64,000 nt of DNA from Echiichthys vipera (GCA_963691815.1 OY829654.1:12018298-12082297), one strand, 5' to 3'; counted from the stretch's first letter, positions 12,481 to 26,153 are shown. Translations and numbers: made by a program. Notes: a model not told the origin generated them from the sequence alone.

Positions 12481-14209
12481 CCTGTCCGAATACCTTAGAA
12501 TTTTTAAGTTTTCAAAACAGTCCACAAAGGCAATGATAATCAATTTTCTAATATTTGATGAAAACATGAAAAAGGCAAAAAATTGTTCAATGTGACGAAC
12601 ATGATTTATGGGTTCTTCCTTTGACAATATGTTGCAGGCACTGCACCTTGAATTGAACCACCACATAAAGATTTTTTATTGACATTTCAGGTCTGTTTGA
12701 AATCTTAATTTAGTGAAGGTCTCTATAAAACCACTGCAGAAAACTAAAAATAGATAGAGCTCAGTTAGCAATCAGCACAGGCATTCAAGGCAGCATGAGG
12801 TGCAGGATGAGATGACCCTTACTTGTTCTCTTTTAGCACAGCAGGTCAATGAACCAACAGCGGACTGCATCTCCTCCTCATTGATTGACCTGTCAGAGCA
12901 CGTCAATGCACACACAGGGAGAATAAGCCCTGCTGTTACACACTGCTAACATAAACTCCCAAATATCTCTCCTCGAATTACAAGAAAACTGAGGGTAGAG
13001 TGAAACCTGCTCCTGCCCTCCCATCAGGCAGACTCCAAGGTGGGCTGGAGAAGTCAAGATGGATTAATTCAGGTTGCAGTCACATTATTATTAGAATGGC
13101 CCCATGCTGAAATTGGTTTACAACTGATTTCAATACTTACTACCCTTATTTTACCAAATTTACAGGTCAGGGATTGAAGGTCACCACTTTCCCTGCATGC
13201 CATCCGAGAAAAGTGTTGTACAGTTAATATTTTCAGACATGACTGAGTTAGATGAAAAGATGAAAATCAATATAATTTAATGTCCGTACAAAAGACTTGT
13301 ATCTTCTCATCTAACTTTCGACAAGAAAGGGGATAACCATATTTTTAAAGGAGTCAAACAATATCTTTGACAAAAACTACCGAAGAAAAGCTCTTCAATT
13401 GCTTCAATCCTGGATCTCTATCATTAAACACAAAGCATCATCACATATGAAAGCTCTGTCTGGTTGGCATTAATTTAGGCTATGGTTCTTAAGCTCGGAT
13501 AAGGCTGACCCAGACAAAACTAACACATAAACATTCACAAATGGCTCTGGGACAGTTGCCAGGAAAGGTAATATCGTCATAGGATGTAAGTGCAGTGGAT
13601 ATTAACTGCTGCATTTTCTCCCTCTGTGCACTTGACCAGAGCATACCAAGAAGCTAATGTCACTTACATCTCTGGTAAGTGCATTTTGCAAAAGGCTATT
13701 ATATGTCTGCCGAATGAACAGGCTAGCATTAAGCAAACTCTAGACTCCAGAAAAGCACCAGTTAATCTTTCCATTTCATTTAAAAAGGCTGTGATTTTTT
13801 CAGCATAGAAAATATTAGAAAAATAATTTACTCCTTGAATGTGTATTATTTTGTATTGTTTGAAATGTTATTGACTTGAAAAATGCAACAAAGTTTACAT
13901 AAAAACTTAACAAATCCAATTAGCCCTGCAACATTGTAACATTTGGTGATGAAGACACCATGCCCTCTGCAAAAGTTTTTTTTTTAATTTACTCAAAATG
14001 TTCTGAGTGCTTTGCCAGGTTGATGTGATAAGGGGGTCTCTGTTTCTATAGGGAAAAAATGATATTCCTGATTTTTCTTCTTCGATTATAAATCATCTGT
14101 TTTATCTTCGATTACAAACAGTACCTCAGATGAGAAGAAGCTATCAAGAGTATCAGGGTATGTACTTTTTCTGATTTTTGTGAAATAACTTTTTCTGAGT
14201 TTTGTAAAA

Positions 14210-14212
<3 letters not shown>

Positions 14213-14282
<70 letters not shown>
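14213..14282. repeat. (TA)n microsatellite
   Basis: About 35 uninterrupted TA units. Open frames across it (Ile-Tyr repeats) are artefacts. Confidence 0.97.
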
Positions 14283-14284
<2 letters not shown>

Positions 14285-16193
14285 CCTGGGGGAGCTCTGT
14301 AGACAGGCCATGGCCAGTCATCCATCTATCCATACCATTTCCTCATACTCTCCATCAGTGACTTTCATTTCCTCTTTGATAGCCGGAAGGAATGGCCCAA
14401 GTCTGATTGGATATCTATCTAATGGCCGCTTTAGTGTACTGCCGGACCGCCTCTGGACCCAGACATAGCACACATAGAGTGAAATAGAGATGGCAGGGGC
14501 GGTCTGTGTCCTGAGTCCTCTCCAAGTAATGCATTTATACTCTGAATGATCCAAAGTGCGCTGCTCTGTGTAATAAGAATAAACAAATAGCTGTACCGCA
14601 TTGGCTTTATTGTCTTACATCAATGTTGATATATTCACAGTCGTGGTGGGCTATTGTATGCAGATTGCCTGATGCCCCTGCGGTGAACTCCTCATCTAAT
14701 CTTTTCAGAGAGTAACTGCACTGTAGGGGGGAGTGGGCTCTCAAGAGAAATGAGAGAGGGTTCAAACAGTCAAGAGAACCACAAAACCATGGAGAAACAA
14801 TCCTGAAACTTTACACTCGTCTTTCCAGCAGTCACATCAACAAAAGATATTTGATTCATACAGAGCTTTCTAAGGAGAGCACATTTTGGAGTTTGGCAGC
14901 GGCAGGTAGGATGAGTGTTATGATATGATGAGAGTCATTTCAAAGAGGCATAAAGGCGTCTAAAAGCTGAGAATGGAAGCGATAATGTTTCCTCCCGGGT
15001 CAGTGAGACCACACGCCGGAGAGAACAGCTGCAGCTGACCACATTATAGTTGGCGAGGGACAGAGATAAAGGAGTGAAGCTCTGGGCCCATAGTACTGCC
15101 TGAAATCAGTTTTAGATTCCATTCTTACAACCAAATCATATTATGCTCCACAGCTATTCACAGAGTAGCTATCTATCACTCACGTACACACACTGTCAAC
15201 ATGATCCGGCCATCTGTCAGTACTTACCTACACAGAGCTTCAAGCTACGGCCCTGATGGAGCAACTGCATTAGCTATTGCTTTGACATCCTCTCTGCTGT
15301 TTGCGTGCTTTGGTGTAGAAAACAGATACAGAACTCTAAATTGTTGCATCAACACATTCAACTATATTAACAAGCATGAACAGCAGCAGTTGTTGCAATC
15401 TTCAGATAAAATGCTTTCATCAGAAATTAGCTATCCACATCCAGAGAATGTATTTCCCATTAAAAGCCCGCCAAAAAGTGGACTGAAAGGATTGATTTAT
15501 GATATCTTAGTATGACAAAAAACACTTTGCTTTCATGACTTAAATCTTAATTATTAATCTGAAGATATAGTATTTGGAATTGGAAAAGTACAAGAGGCAG
15601 GCTGAGAAAAATGTCATATTGTTTTGCTGGGTGGGAAATCTTCCAAATCTTCCATTCTCTTAGTTTCCACACAAGATATGGTCTCAATAGTTTACAGTCT
15701 CCCGTATTGAGGGACTTAACTAATTGAGTCTCTATCTTCCTTTGGCTTGTTTTATGTTTTTGAGCTCTCTTAACCTCTTCTTCCCTGAGCCCCCGCCCGC
15801 GGGGGCTATCACGCAGTATAACAACATCCCCCTCTGCAGCAACATGTAGCTTGCATACAGACACACATGCTGGATACCACCAGAAAGCTAAGAATCTCTT
15901 CTACACGCTCATATAAACCATTTGTATGACCAACAAACACAGTTACAACAGCGAGCAATCAAACAATATGAGGCGAAAAAACAGAAATAAGAGCAACACA
16001 GACAAATAAAGCTGGCACAGTGGCTGCTCTGATATCAGCAAGATTTCACTGCATCCACTCCATAGCAGAGTCTCCACACGTTCCAAAAATACTATTTTTA
16101 TCACTCTACGACCAAGTTTCACTGATCCAGCAGCCAAATATGACAGAAAACAACAAGCGCATTTGAAAACCAAAACCAGAAATGCTGTCTTAC

Positions 16194-16620
16194 CTTTGCA
16201 GTATCACAGTGAAAAGTTTAATCCACAGAAATAAAAACCGCTGAAATGGAAGGACAACATCTCCCAGCATGCTTTGGAGGTTTTTCCGGCTTCTTTGACC
16301 TGCTAAGCCCACTTTTCAAAGGCTCTGATTGGGTCATAGCGCCTGTCCGTCATGTAGTGTAGCTCGTCCTTATCCCTTTGTGATTCGCTAGTCGTGTGGT
16401 CTAAGTGAAAAAAACGCTCACAACTTGATTCTATTGGTTCTTACGATTCCAACGAGGTGTCATGCTTCAAGATTGACCAATGTGGACGGAAGATATAGCC
16501 CCGCATAAGGGCAAAGGGGCTCTGTCGCGCTAACGGCGCTAGCGCGCTAGCGCCGTTAGCGCTGTGACGCACGGTGACGGACTGAGGCTGGCGTGAATAC
16601 ACGGACTGACACTCGCCGTT
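16194..16620 (-). promoter_or_regulatory. Candidate promoter with ZNF143-like site and first-exon donor
   Basis: A GC/CpG-richer patch within AT-rich DNA. It has an ACAACATCTCCCAGCATGC-type sequence at about 16252-16271 (close to the ZNF143/STAF consensus ACTACAATTCCCAGCATGC), ATTGG/CCAAT boxes near 16329, 16432 and 16474, and 'gtgacgcacggtgacgg' near 16563-16580. On the - strand, 55-60 bases downstream of the ZNF143-like site, is a strong splice donor: exon end ...GCAAAG at 16194, then gtaagaca. This looks like the promoter and short non-coding first exon of a - strand transcript. No matching coding gene was found to the left. It is inference; a coincidental CpG-rich repeat is the alternative. 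Confidence 0.4.
16527..16562. repeat. 36-bp perfect palindrome without spacer
   Basis: Each half, gcgctaacggcgctagcg, is the exact reverse complement of the other, centred between 16544 and 16545. It is GC-rich with five CpGs per arm and is not a simple alternating repeat. Confidence 0.95.
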
Positions 16621-16895
16621 CTGCTGCTTTTATGCACTTTATCTTCCTGTGGCTGTGCAAGCCACGGATCTGTGTCTTGTAAATAGTTGTTTGCAGAATA
16701 TTTTGGCCAGCACTTTGCTATTGCACTTTGTAGTGGCACATTGTTGTTGTTGCTGTTGCTGATTTCCATCATTATTGTTACTATTTTAATTACTATGTCC
16801 CTACTATTATTATATTATTACAGTTATTGTTGTATTATAGTGAATACAGTAATCTGACCCTTTTGGAGACAAATGTAGTCCTTTTGTAGGGTTTA

Positions 16896-16923
16896 TGTGT
16901 GTGTGTGTGTGTGGGGGGGGGGG
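16896..16923. repeat. Short (GT)n plus poly-G tract
   Basis: A GT run passing into about ten G residues. Confidence 0.9.
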
Positions 16924-17050
16924 GTCCTATTTATTATTATTATTTTTTTTTTTCAAAAACTGTTTTCTCTTAGATCCAAAATGACATTTAAATTAAATTA
17001 AATTAATTTTACAACGTGGTACCTAAGAAATCTCAAATGGCACTAATGGT

Positions 17051-17080
17051 GCCAAATCGTGCCAAATCGTGCCAAATATG
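17051..17080. repeat. 10-bp tandem repeat gccaaatcgt
   Basis: Two exact units and a third partial one (gccaaatatg) lie in tandem. Confidence 0.8.
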
Positions 17081-18639
17081 CCAAACTTGAGGACGCCTAA
17101 ATATTTCTTCAATAAGACCTCTATAATTGTTCCTCTGCTTTATTTTAGCAGCATCAAACTTCTCACAGGTGATGTCCAGATGTTGTTCCATGGCTTTATT
17201 GAGTTTTTTGGCTACTGTGGCATTATTTTCAAAGGGATACTTATATAAAATGACAATTTTTTTTTGGCGAGGGAAGAAATTCTTCCATTTTTGCTTTGTT
17301 CCATCTGCATTTACTCTGACACACTTGCATTAATAGTGCTGCTTACACTTCTGATGCCATCTCACATGTGTAACCTTTATTGTAATACCAAGATAATGCA
17401 CATAAAGCTTGTAATTACAGAGATATACCCTATTTATTCTGAGCATGTCATTTTCGAGCAGGAACCTCAAAAACGGACTCAGGGAAGAAGAGGTTAACTG
17501 AATTTCATGATGGTTTGTGTAATCACTGCAGCCTCCTGGGCTGGGAGTTTATAAATTTGGAGTTTCAACAGTGTTTTGTTCAAAAGATATCTATTCCAAA
17601 CCTTGATTCTTTACCAACGACACAATCTGTAGATAACCGATACTCTCTCCTTCACCCCTCTCTCTCTCTCCAACTGCTGAAGATATACAGATCAGACCTA
17701 CCCCCGCTGTATTTATGACTGTAAAAGGTCTGTTGATTGGTGCACCGAGTGATCACATAATCAAGGAGGATGATCATTTGAGATGCCTCAAAAATATGAC
17801 ATAATTTGGCTCACTGAATAATGAGCAGTTTTCAAATGGTGAAGTTGACTGCTGGGATGTATTTTTTAAAAGAGTCTCATTAATTCAGAAATTTCCACAG
17901 CTCCTAATGATACAAGACTTAGTTCAAGTGATGACTGAAAATATAGCAGTAATAGCAGCTAATAAAGTACAAATCAATAAATGCCTGTTGTTAAAAAAAC
18001 GGGCTATAAATTTCATATTGTCTACAACCATAAAAAGTCACCAGGAGATTAAGGTGTGGGTTTTGTGTAAAGGGGCTTTCATACTGGTAACTCGGAGAGG
18101 GGAAGCCGTTTTAAAAACGATTGCTGTACATGTGAGCGCACTTTTTGGTCTACCACCATGCTGAACTTCTGACAGTTACCACCCATCGGCAGGAGCCACT
18201 TTCTTTTGTGAATGTTATTTATTGATACAAATGTATTTAAATTGGAATATGTTTATGATTTTTTACATTGCCATACTTGATGACTGTTTTATAAAAGCAA
18301 AAGGTCACTTTAGGCCATGATATGTCGTGTCGTGAGTTTTTTCCCTCAGGTAATCCTTTCATGGTGTGAAAATGTATTTTTTCAATTGGTAGCTGGCAAC
18401 TTTCTGTCAATGGTGTGTCACTGTGAGCAGGTGAATGGCAAATTGTTGCACTTGGAAAATGTATGAATAAATTCAGTCCTTTTACCATTTACTACTCATC
18501 ATCATAATCAACAGTACAACATTTTCAGACAAAAAAAGTGTACAGAAAGGATAATCAATAACTTATAACAAAATAAGAAAAAACATTTTTTAATGTTATT
18601 TGAACTTGCAATACTTTCTTGGCCACTTGGGTCAAGTTG

Positions 18640-18825
18640 ACACATTGTCATAAGTTACTATGGCGAACATGTTGGCAAATAGTTGTTAATGAAGCATTTA
18701 GCAGATACACAGCAACATTTGAGAAATATTTACTCTCCTTTTAGCTGTACTTTGTACTCCACCAGCTCCACTACAGTATGTTCACCAGCTAGTCATTAAT
18801 TGTGTCTAGCATGTAGTTTAGCATG
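18640..18825. repeat. Dispersed fish repeat fragment
   Basis: The wording 'tggcgaacatgttggcaaatagttgttaatgaagcatttagcag' and 'caccagctagtcattaattgtgtctagc' resembles a common teleost repeat, recognised from memory and not named. It abuts the LINE remnant that follows. Confidence 0.45.
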
Positions 18826-19800
18826 AGGTATACCCCAAGGAACTTGTCAGGGACCACTCCTGTTTTCAATTTTTATTAAAAATTATCCCTCTGCTGTGAA
18901 AATGCAGATATAGGTACTGTAAATTATGCAGCAACCGCAGGCCATGAATTAAATCAAGTTTTGTCTGGAAAGTGCAATATAGTATTAGATTGGATTTGTA
19001 CTAAAAGGTATTGTGTTTCGGTTATAACATGAATTAGTTCTTAAGCCTAAACTGGAGCTATCCATATCTGGTGAACCCATAAAACAGGTGGGGAAAGTTA
19101 TTGGAAATTTATTGGTAGGCCTGGTCCTTGACAAATAGCTGTCATGGACCGAGCACATTAATAAAATTGTTAGTAAAATGGGTAGAGGCATTGCAGTCAC
19201 AACAGAACGTTCTCCCCATGTACAATCACACATGCTGCGTCAGGTTTCTATGTCATTCAGATAGAACTAGCACCGGAAAAAAGCTCTATTCCAGCCTCTT
19301 ATGACGCTCCACTGAGGAAAGGCTATCATCAGGCTTGGCCACATTATATAGCTGTACCATTAATTAAAAAATCTGAAAACATTTATAACATATATATAGC
19401 CCAAGGACTAACTCGATGAAAAACAGTTTCATTTACAGAGCCATAAGAAACTGGAATAATTTACCCCTTAATATCCTCCAAATCAAAAATAAAACATCCT
19501 TTAAAAAGACAATGCAGAGACATTTGTTGACATGCAGATGGCAGATTTTATAGAAGAAGGTAAAACTCTCTGCTAGATTGTTAATAGTCATGTTTCTTTT
19601 CTTCGTTCTTTTTAAACATCATCTTTGTGGTTAAAATGTTTTTTTAATTAGTACTCCACCTGTACAGTGTTGAATGATTTTTAATTGGATGTGAATGCAA
19701 TTAATATGTATTATGTAATATGTACGTGGGAAGATCCCAGAAGCTTCTGACTGCCATGGCATCGGTTAATTGCGATCCTTTAAATAAACAAATACATTGC
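18826..19800 (+). mobile_element. LINE (L2-like) 3' remnant
   Basis: Translated pieces match the reverse-transcriptase tail of fish LINEs. GIPQGTCQGPLLFSIFIKNY near 18830 corresponds to the usual GIPQGSILGPLLFSIYIND block. LSWTEHINKIVSKMGRGIAV follows near 19140, and YRAIRNWNNLPLNILQIKN, then FKKTMQRHL, near 19440-19530. In-frame stops and frameshifts show it is dead. The A-rich end 'cctttaaataaacaaatac' near 19780 looks like the LINE 3' end. The clade assignment is tentative. Confidence 0.75.
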
Positions 19801-21496
19801 TCTGTAGATTCGAGAGTTGAGTGGTAATTCTTTGTGGGTTTGTGTGTGGGTTTCATGTTACACATACTGTAGTCATTTAATCCACTGATAACATCAAAAC
19901 GTTAATTATGCAGTTTAAGGTTAAAATTATTTACTTAAAGTTTTGTTTCTTCTCCAAGATGACATCAGTATAATGCTTTAAAAAGTAACTCTTTATTTCA
20001 TCTATGTCCTTAGAAAGTTCTTTATTTCCTCTTTTTTTCTCATCCTTTCAGATAATGGATAGAGGTTTCCACCCTCACCTCACTGCTGTACAATCACTTC
20101 AAGGCAATTAACCCAAACAACTATTCTTTTACCACCACTTACCTTCTACAGAATGCTTACATTTTATGAATGGCCATTTTTTCACAAGTCTTAATTCTTG
20201 AACTCACTCTGCTTGATTAGTGGAAAGACAATGAGCCAGTGTTCCCTTTCTACTTCAGGGCGAGAGATTGAACTAACAAAGAGCTCAAGCCATACCATGC
20301 TGTCTTTCTCTTAAAGGAAGACCAAGCAGCCAAGTGGACTGGCTACCAGTAGGCTGTGGCTGTAATTGATGGACAATTGGCGATTTGTAGAATCCATAAA
20401 AAGAGATGTTAAAGTAATTATGTTTGTCATGATATATTGAAAGCAGGAACGGGCGAGCTAATCAGAATGGCTGACAGCTGTAGCATGCAGATGCTATCAG
20501 ACCTTTTGTCCATAGTGATAAAATGAAAGCGGGTCATCTTAACAGGTAACAGCTGTTCATGGCTAATTTGTTCAATTATGTGCATAGGAGGCAGGCGGAG
20601 GTTGTTTCTCAGCCCTGAGGGACCTCCTCTCTCCTGTCCCTTCGCTTCCAGAATGAGCTGAGTAATGGAAATCCATATCCAACATATAAAGCATGGTGAA
20701 AATACAGAAAACACCAGCACACTTGCGTCTGATATGATACATGATGTTTCATGTGGCACATTCATTTCACAGAGGACAAAGTCAATGCTAGCAACATGAT
20801 TATTTTTGACTGATTATTGGACTCTTTATGACAGCGGTATTCCTTTTAACTCATCAACTGTGACTGGACCTGTGAGAAAGCCGCATCATATGACATGTTC
20901 AAGAAACCACTGGATAACCACGCCTGCCTTGCTGAGAGGAGTAATGCCATCCAATACACAAGAAAGATGCATTATGGGATGATGGTGATCACTCAGAATT
21001 GTAATGTTATTGTTAGCGATGAGAGGTTGTCTAGCTCCGGATTGATTTAATGCCATGACGTTTCCTCTACAGCACAGGCTTACCCTGACCTTTTAGAGAA
21101 AAATGTGATTTGGGAACCTGCCTCCTGCACAGCTGCCAAGTCAGGCGCAATTGTCAGTCTGGCAATTACTAGCCAGTAAAACCACTCCAACCAGTCAATC
21201 ATCGGTGGAAATGACCATCAGAACCTAACATGCCCAAAAAAAAAAAAAACTTTTATTTTTGCAAAAGAAAATCATACCACTGCACTTTAATTTAAGTAGT
21301 AAACAATGATTTGCTGAAAAGTGTTGCAGATCATTTAGAGCTTTTTAACATTGTAAATAAAACACTAATTAGAGCTGATAATTATGTCTGTTGTTCATTT
21401 CACCTTTTTGCTTTTCTCTGTTTGCCAAGATCACTTTAAGATTGCAGTAAAACTTCCTATGAGCACACTGTGTATTCTTATAGTCTCTTTCACACG

Positions 21497-21628
<132 letters not shown>

Positions 21629-22291
21629 TGGGTGGAAAGCTTTAATATTTCTCATTATAATCCTAAACCAAACATTTAATATCTGACAGCTACGGAATGT
21701 CAAGACAGACTTTTCTCTATTTATTTATTAACTTGGAAATCAGATTGGCATTTCTGATTCAGTGAGATATATAATCTTGATATATATCTGTTAATTTTCA
21801 ACGCTTCAACCTCCAAATTCAATTTAAGATATTTTCAGACTTTCTCCTTTTTTTCACACAGTATGCAGTAACATTTACTTTTGTACTAAGCAACTGCTGG
21901 CATGTCTTTACTATATTCTGCCTTATCTAATGTCATATCAATGTACAAAACTCATTTATTAGTATAAACTGTTTTAAATACAATTTCAATTCCATGTTCA
22001 AGCATCTTTTTAAGACAAAGTGCAAGTTAAGTCCCCCTGTGAGGATGGAGAGAACATCCTTTCTAGAGTGCATTTATTAATTTATTATTTTTGGAATTTA
22101 CATCTGAGAGAAACACAAAGAACAGAGCAGAAACCACAGTATGAGAAAAAGGGGCCATAGTTTGACATTAAAATGATTGAATCTCATCAAGCATACTCTT
22201 GTCTGTTTAGATTACATTTATCTGCCTTGAGCTCTGATGAGTTACCCAGTGACTAGAAGTAGTATGAACCCCTTTTTCCTGTGCTCATATT

Positions 22292-22297
22292 GTGTGA

Positions 22298-22336
<39 letters not shown>
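22292..22336. repeat. (TG)n(TA)n compound microsatellite
   Basis: A TG run passes directly into a TA run. Confidence 0.95.
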
Positions 22337-22849
22337 GTCAGAATATTTATTACAGTTTACCTTCTAATCTACTAATTCAGTATTTACAGGCCATTAAAAC
22401 ATTCCTTTCATATAACTAGAGGTCCATCCACAACTTCTCACCATCAACTATAATCTCCCCGAGTGATGGGAGTAGAGTTCAACATCCACAGTGTCTGACA
22501 GATGTAAGGTCAAAACCTCCAGTACGCCTCCTGCAATCTTCTGACACAGAAATGTCAGAATGAAAAACAAACACTGGTTGGACCTGAAATAATATAGCTT
22601 GCGCTGAGTTTCTCCTTAACAGGTATGCTTTTTATCTTTACTGTTACTGTTGGGGACAGTTCTTCCTCTATTCTGATTACCTTGGTAAAGTTTTTTGATT
22701 GCTAACATGGATTAGTCAAAACTGGAGCCAACTGTTGTCAACATATTCTCATCAGTAGGTTTGTTTGATATCTTATGAAGAGTTATAAACAAATATTCAC
22801 ATGATAGGTTACAGAACAGCAACACCAGAAGTGGTGCAAACGGTGACCA

Positions 22850-23090
22850 GAAGAGGACCGCAACGTTTACAAAAGGCGTGGGTTAGGTTCAGGCACCAAA
22901 ACTACTGTTATGTGAGCTGCTAAGTTTAGGCAACAAAAGGCGGCAGTTAGATTTAGGCATGAAAACAACTTGGTTAGGGTTAGAAAAAATGGTAATTGTT
23001 AAGCTTAGTACTTCTCGGGCACAAACACCACCACTGGGATACAATCTCCAGACCCCCGGATGAAAGACCTGTGTTTTGGGACCCATTCAC
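22850..23090. repeat. Dispersed 'ggttagg...aggcaacaaaa' fish repeat
   Basis: Repeated phrases 'gttaggttcaggcaccaaaac', 'taagtttaggcaacaaaag', 'ttagatttaggcatgaaaac' and 'ttggttagggttagaaaaa' form an internally repetitive block, flanked by 'gaccagaagaggaccgcaacg' and 'cggatgaaagacctgtgttttgggacc'. The telomere-like 'ggttagggttag' is part of this repeat and not an interstitial telomere. Confidence 0.6.
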
Positions 23091-23136
23091 ATCCCTACAC
23101 GGAGACTAGTGGTCTTATGCTACGTCCCCTGCTTTT

Positions 23137-23247
23137 AATACATGGAATACACACAAAATAAATACATGGAGTACACACAAATTACAGTGCATTGGTTTCT
23201 CCAGTAGCCTAATAAGTATGTGGAATGCACATGAAATAAATATGTGG
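23137..23247. repeat. Imperfect ~24-bp tandem repeats
   Basis: 'aatacatggaatacacacaaaat' is followed by 'aatacatggagtacacacaaatta' and more diverged copies near 23214 and 23238. Confidence 0.6.
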
Positions 23248-23577
23248 AAAACCATTAAAAAAATAATAGGAGAGAGGAAGGAGTACTATCATGGTACAGT
23301 TACAGTATGAGTGATTATATTATACATGTTGGTGTTTCTTTTGTAATTGTTATTAATACTAATATTATTATTGCAGCCTAGGTATTTATTTTTCACAAGT
23401 AAATACGTATATGCAAATATATATGGAAGATAAAAGGGTATTGAACCAAATTGCTGCCTTTCTGATTCATTCTACTTACATATACTTCAGCACAGTCAAT
23501 AAAGGGACCTATAATGATATACTGATTTATGTGTGTATAAGTGACAGTGTGTGCTTTCTGACTCCAGAATTGTTACC

Positions 23578-23700
23578 ATGTGTTCTGGTCCAGTGAGCAT
23601 ATTTTGAGACATGCATGAAGTGTTTTGGTGGTTTAAGTGAGATTTGGAGGTGAGATTAACTGTTTGGCCGAAATGGATATGGGTAATGCAGACTGTAAAA
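23578..23700 (+). repeat. Low-copy dispersed repeat, copy A
   Basis: Shares 'gtgttctggt', 'atgaagtgtttt', 'ggtgagattaac' and 'gt/gcagactgt' blocks in the same order with 38578-38700 in taf4. Family not recognised. Confidence 0.5.
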
Positions 23701-24039
23701 AAACTGTGACAGTGGCAAACCACATTTAATAAAGGACTTGGGGAATTATTTTGGATTATGTTGTGCAAAACACGCAGAGCACAGCGAGGGAAAACATTGC
23801 TGTCTATACACTGTGTTGATGATGATGATGCGGTCTGATGGCAGTGTTGCTAATGCACACCAATTACTGGTCTGTTTGGTTTGTACTTCTTTTCCAGAAT
23901 TGTTAAATAAGCATTGGGTTGCTACATGAACAACACTGGTTATTTAATGGGAGATTTCTTTTTTAGCAATGGTAGCGGTGTGGCTGAAATTATGGTGTCA
24001 TTGTGTGTTGGTTAGATATTTGGTTTGTCTGACAGTCCA

Positions 24040-24500
24040 CCGCTTTAGTCCGGATGAAAATATCCCATCAATTAGTGTGTGGATCGCCATGAAATTGTGT
24101 TCTGACGTGCACAGTCCCCAGAGGATGTTTCCTGATGACTTTGGTGATACCCTGACTTTTAGCCTTTTTAGCCTAGCGCCACCTCCACATTAGTGCTTTT
24201 AAGTATCAACGTGTATGTATTTTCCATTGGGTGATCCCTTGACTTCTCATGTAACACCTATAATGAAAATCTTATATTGGTCCAATACTTTGGTTTATGT
24301 ACCTATGACATTCTTATCAGCATCAACTTTACTGTGTTTAGTGCTAATTAGCAAATGTTAACAGACTGAATCGAGATGGTGAACAGGATAAACATTGTAC
24401 CTGCTAAACATCAGCATGTTAACAGCTCAAAGCACCACTGTGTGTAAGTACAACCTCATAGAGACATGCAGCACGGCTGTAGACTCTTGTGTTTCGACTG
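24040..24500 (+). repeat. Dispersed teleost repeat, copy 2
   Basis: Second copy of the family at 2945-3465. It contains 'tcgccatgaaattgtgttctgacgtgcacagtccccagaggatg', 'tttggtgataccctgac', 'cctagcgccacc', 'ggtccaatactttggtttatg', 'agtgctaattagcaaatg' and 'acctgctaaacatcagcatgtt'. It is better preserved than copy 1 at its 5' end. Confidence 0.7.
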
Positions 24501-25487
24501 TTCGTCTGGTTAAAAGTGGATGTGATGTGATGGGGAAAGGTAAAGTATTTCTTTTAACTATAAAACAATCAGAATCTGACATTGTGGTTGTTACCAGGAA
24601 ACCACTGTCTGATGCATTACCTGATGAAGCCAATTACAAGCAGATTTTATTCAAGTTTCATGTGGGTTTTTCATTAACTGCTTCTAATTCAATTATAAAT
24701 ATTAAATCTTACTGAGAATTATTGTAACCAAGTTTAAGTTCCATGACATTATACATCCAATAATAATCAATGGCTTTAGACAAGTTTCCCTTTCAGATGT
24801 GCAACACTTTGCATCATCACTTATTTCTGTGGGTCTTGACATAAATATATTTTCCCTTAACTTAGGCTGTACGTGTTAAACTATCAGCGAACATTTTCAT
24901 CTGATAAACAGGTCTAATTCGTCTTATTGGCTCATTAAATGTCATAGCGGGAGAGTAATGTTCACTTTATTCTTGGTCACAAACAATAATCCATGTCTCA
25001 AAGTGCATATTTCCCCAAAACTTATACATCTCCTTTATAATCAACAGAGCGCTATATTTCAACCATATTTAGGAAGTGATATAGGGGCTCAATGAAGTCT
25101 CATTCTGAAAGTTTTGGTGGGTGTATACTGTACTTCTAATACATCAAAATGTGTGGAATTTATTCACTCATCTTCATAGCTGTCACTCAAAGAAATTATC
25201 CTGTGAGCAGCCAGCAGCCTCTCATTATGCAAAATCAAACAAGACAGTGGAATTGAGTTTGGTGTCCCAGAGTAACATAAGCAAATATAGCCTGACAAGT
25301 CATATTGGAGAAGACTTAGAAGTCTGCCTAGATATCAAAACAATGAAGACAACGGTTTGGGATACTAGGCAGGCATGATATACCTTGTCTGCAGAGGGAA
25401 CAGAACAAACCTTCTAAGTCTCAAATCCACCAAATCTGGAGGAAGTGCTTTGGCGTGATCCTCAACGAAGATATCCATCTGTCTGTA

Positions 25488-25634
<147 letters not shown>

Positions 25635-26153
25635 GCGTACGTGCCTAACTTATGCTAATCATAAAATCATATAGCAGCTGGTAACCTTAGAAACAAAAGT
25701 AAGATATTAATGTGCATGTCAAAATAAATTACTGTCTTAAATAAAAGGTTATTTTCTCCAAGTTCTTGCCTATGGTAATAAAAGATATACAACGTATGTG
25801 TCCAGTCATACAAGCTATGATGACAGATGACATATGTTCAGTCAGACATGAATGGTTGGTTCTAAGGTGGTGCGACAGTGCCCTCCTGTGGAACCGCTCT
25901 GCTCTGTTCCACAGGTACAAACGCACTAGAGCTGCTTTCTCCACTGACCTGAGACTGGCCAAGTGTAATGATGAACCACAGACAATTGGTTAAGACATTG
26001 AATGGTTCCAATACAAAGAGATTTTGACAATTGCTTGAAAGGCCATGAACAAAGACAATGCGGACAGACAGCTGTGCAATGGTGGAGGAAGTCCCCAGTT
26101 GATGATGAACACCACAGGGTATTGAAAACACATTTAGGTTACAAAATACAGTG

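Noticed and set aside
15788..15807. Short inverted repeat agcccccgc-cc-gcgggggct
   Set aside because: Only 9-bp arms in isolated GC-rich text; no supporting context for a structural RNA or binding site.
22968..22990. Telomere-like ggttagggttag
   Set aside because: Only two units, embedded in a known style of fish dispersed repeat that repeats 'ttagg'; not an interstitial telomere array.
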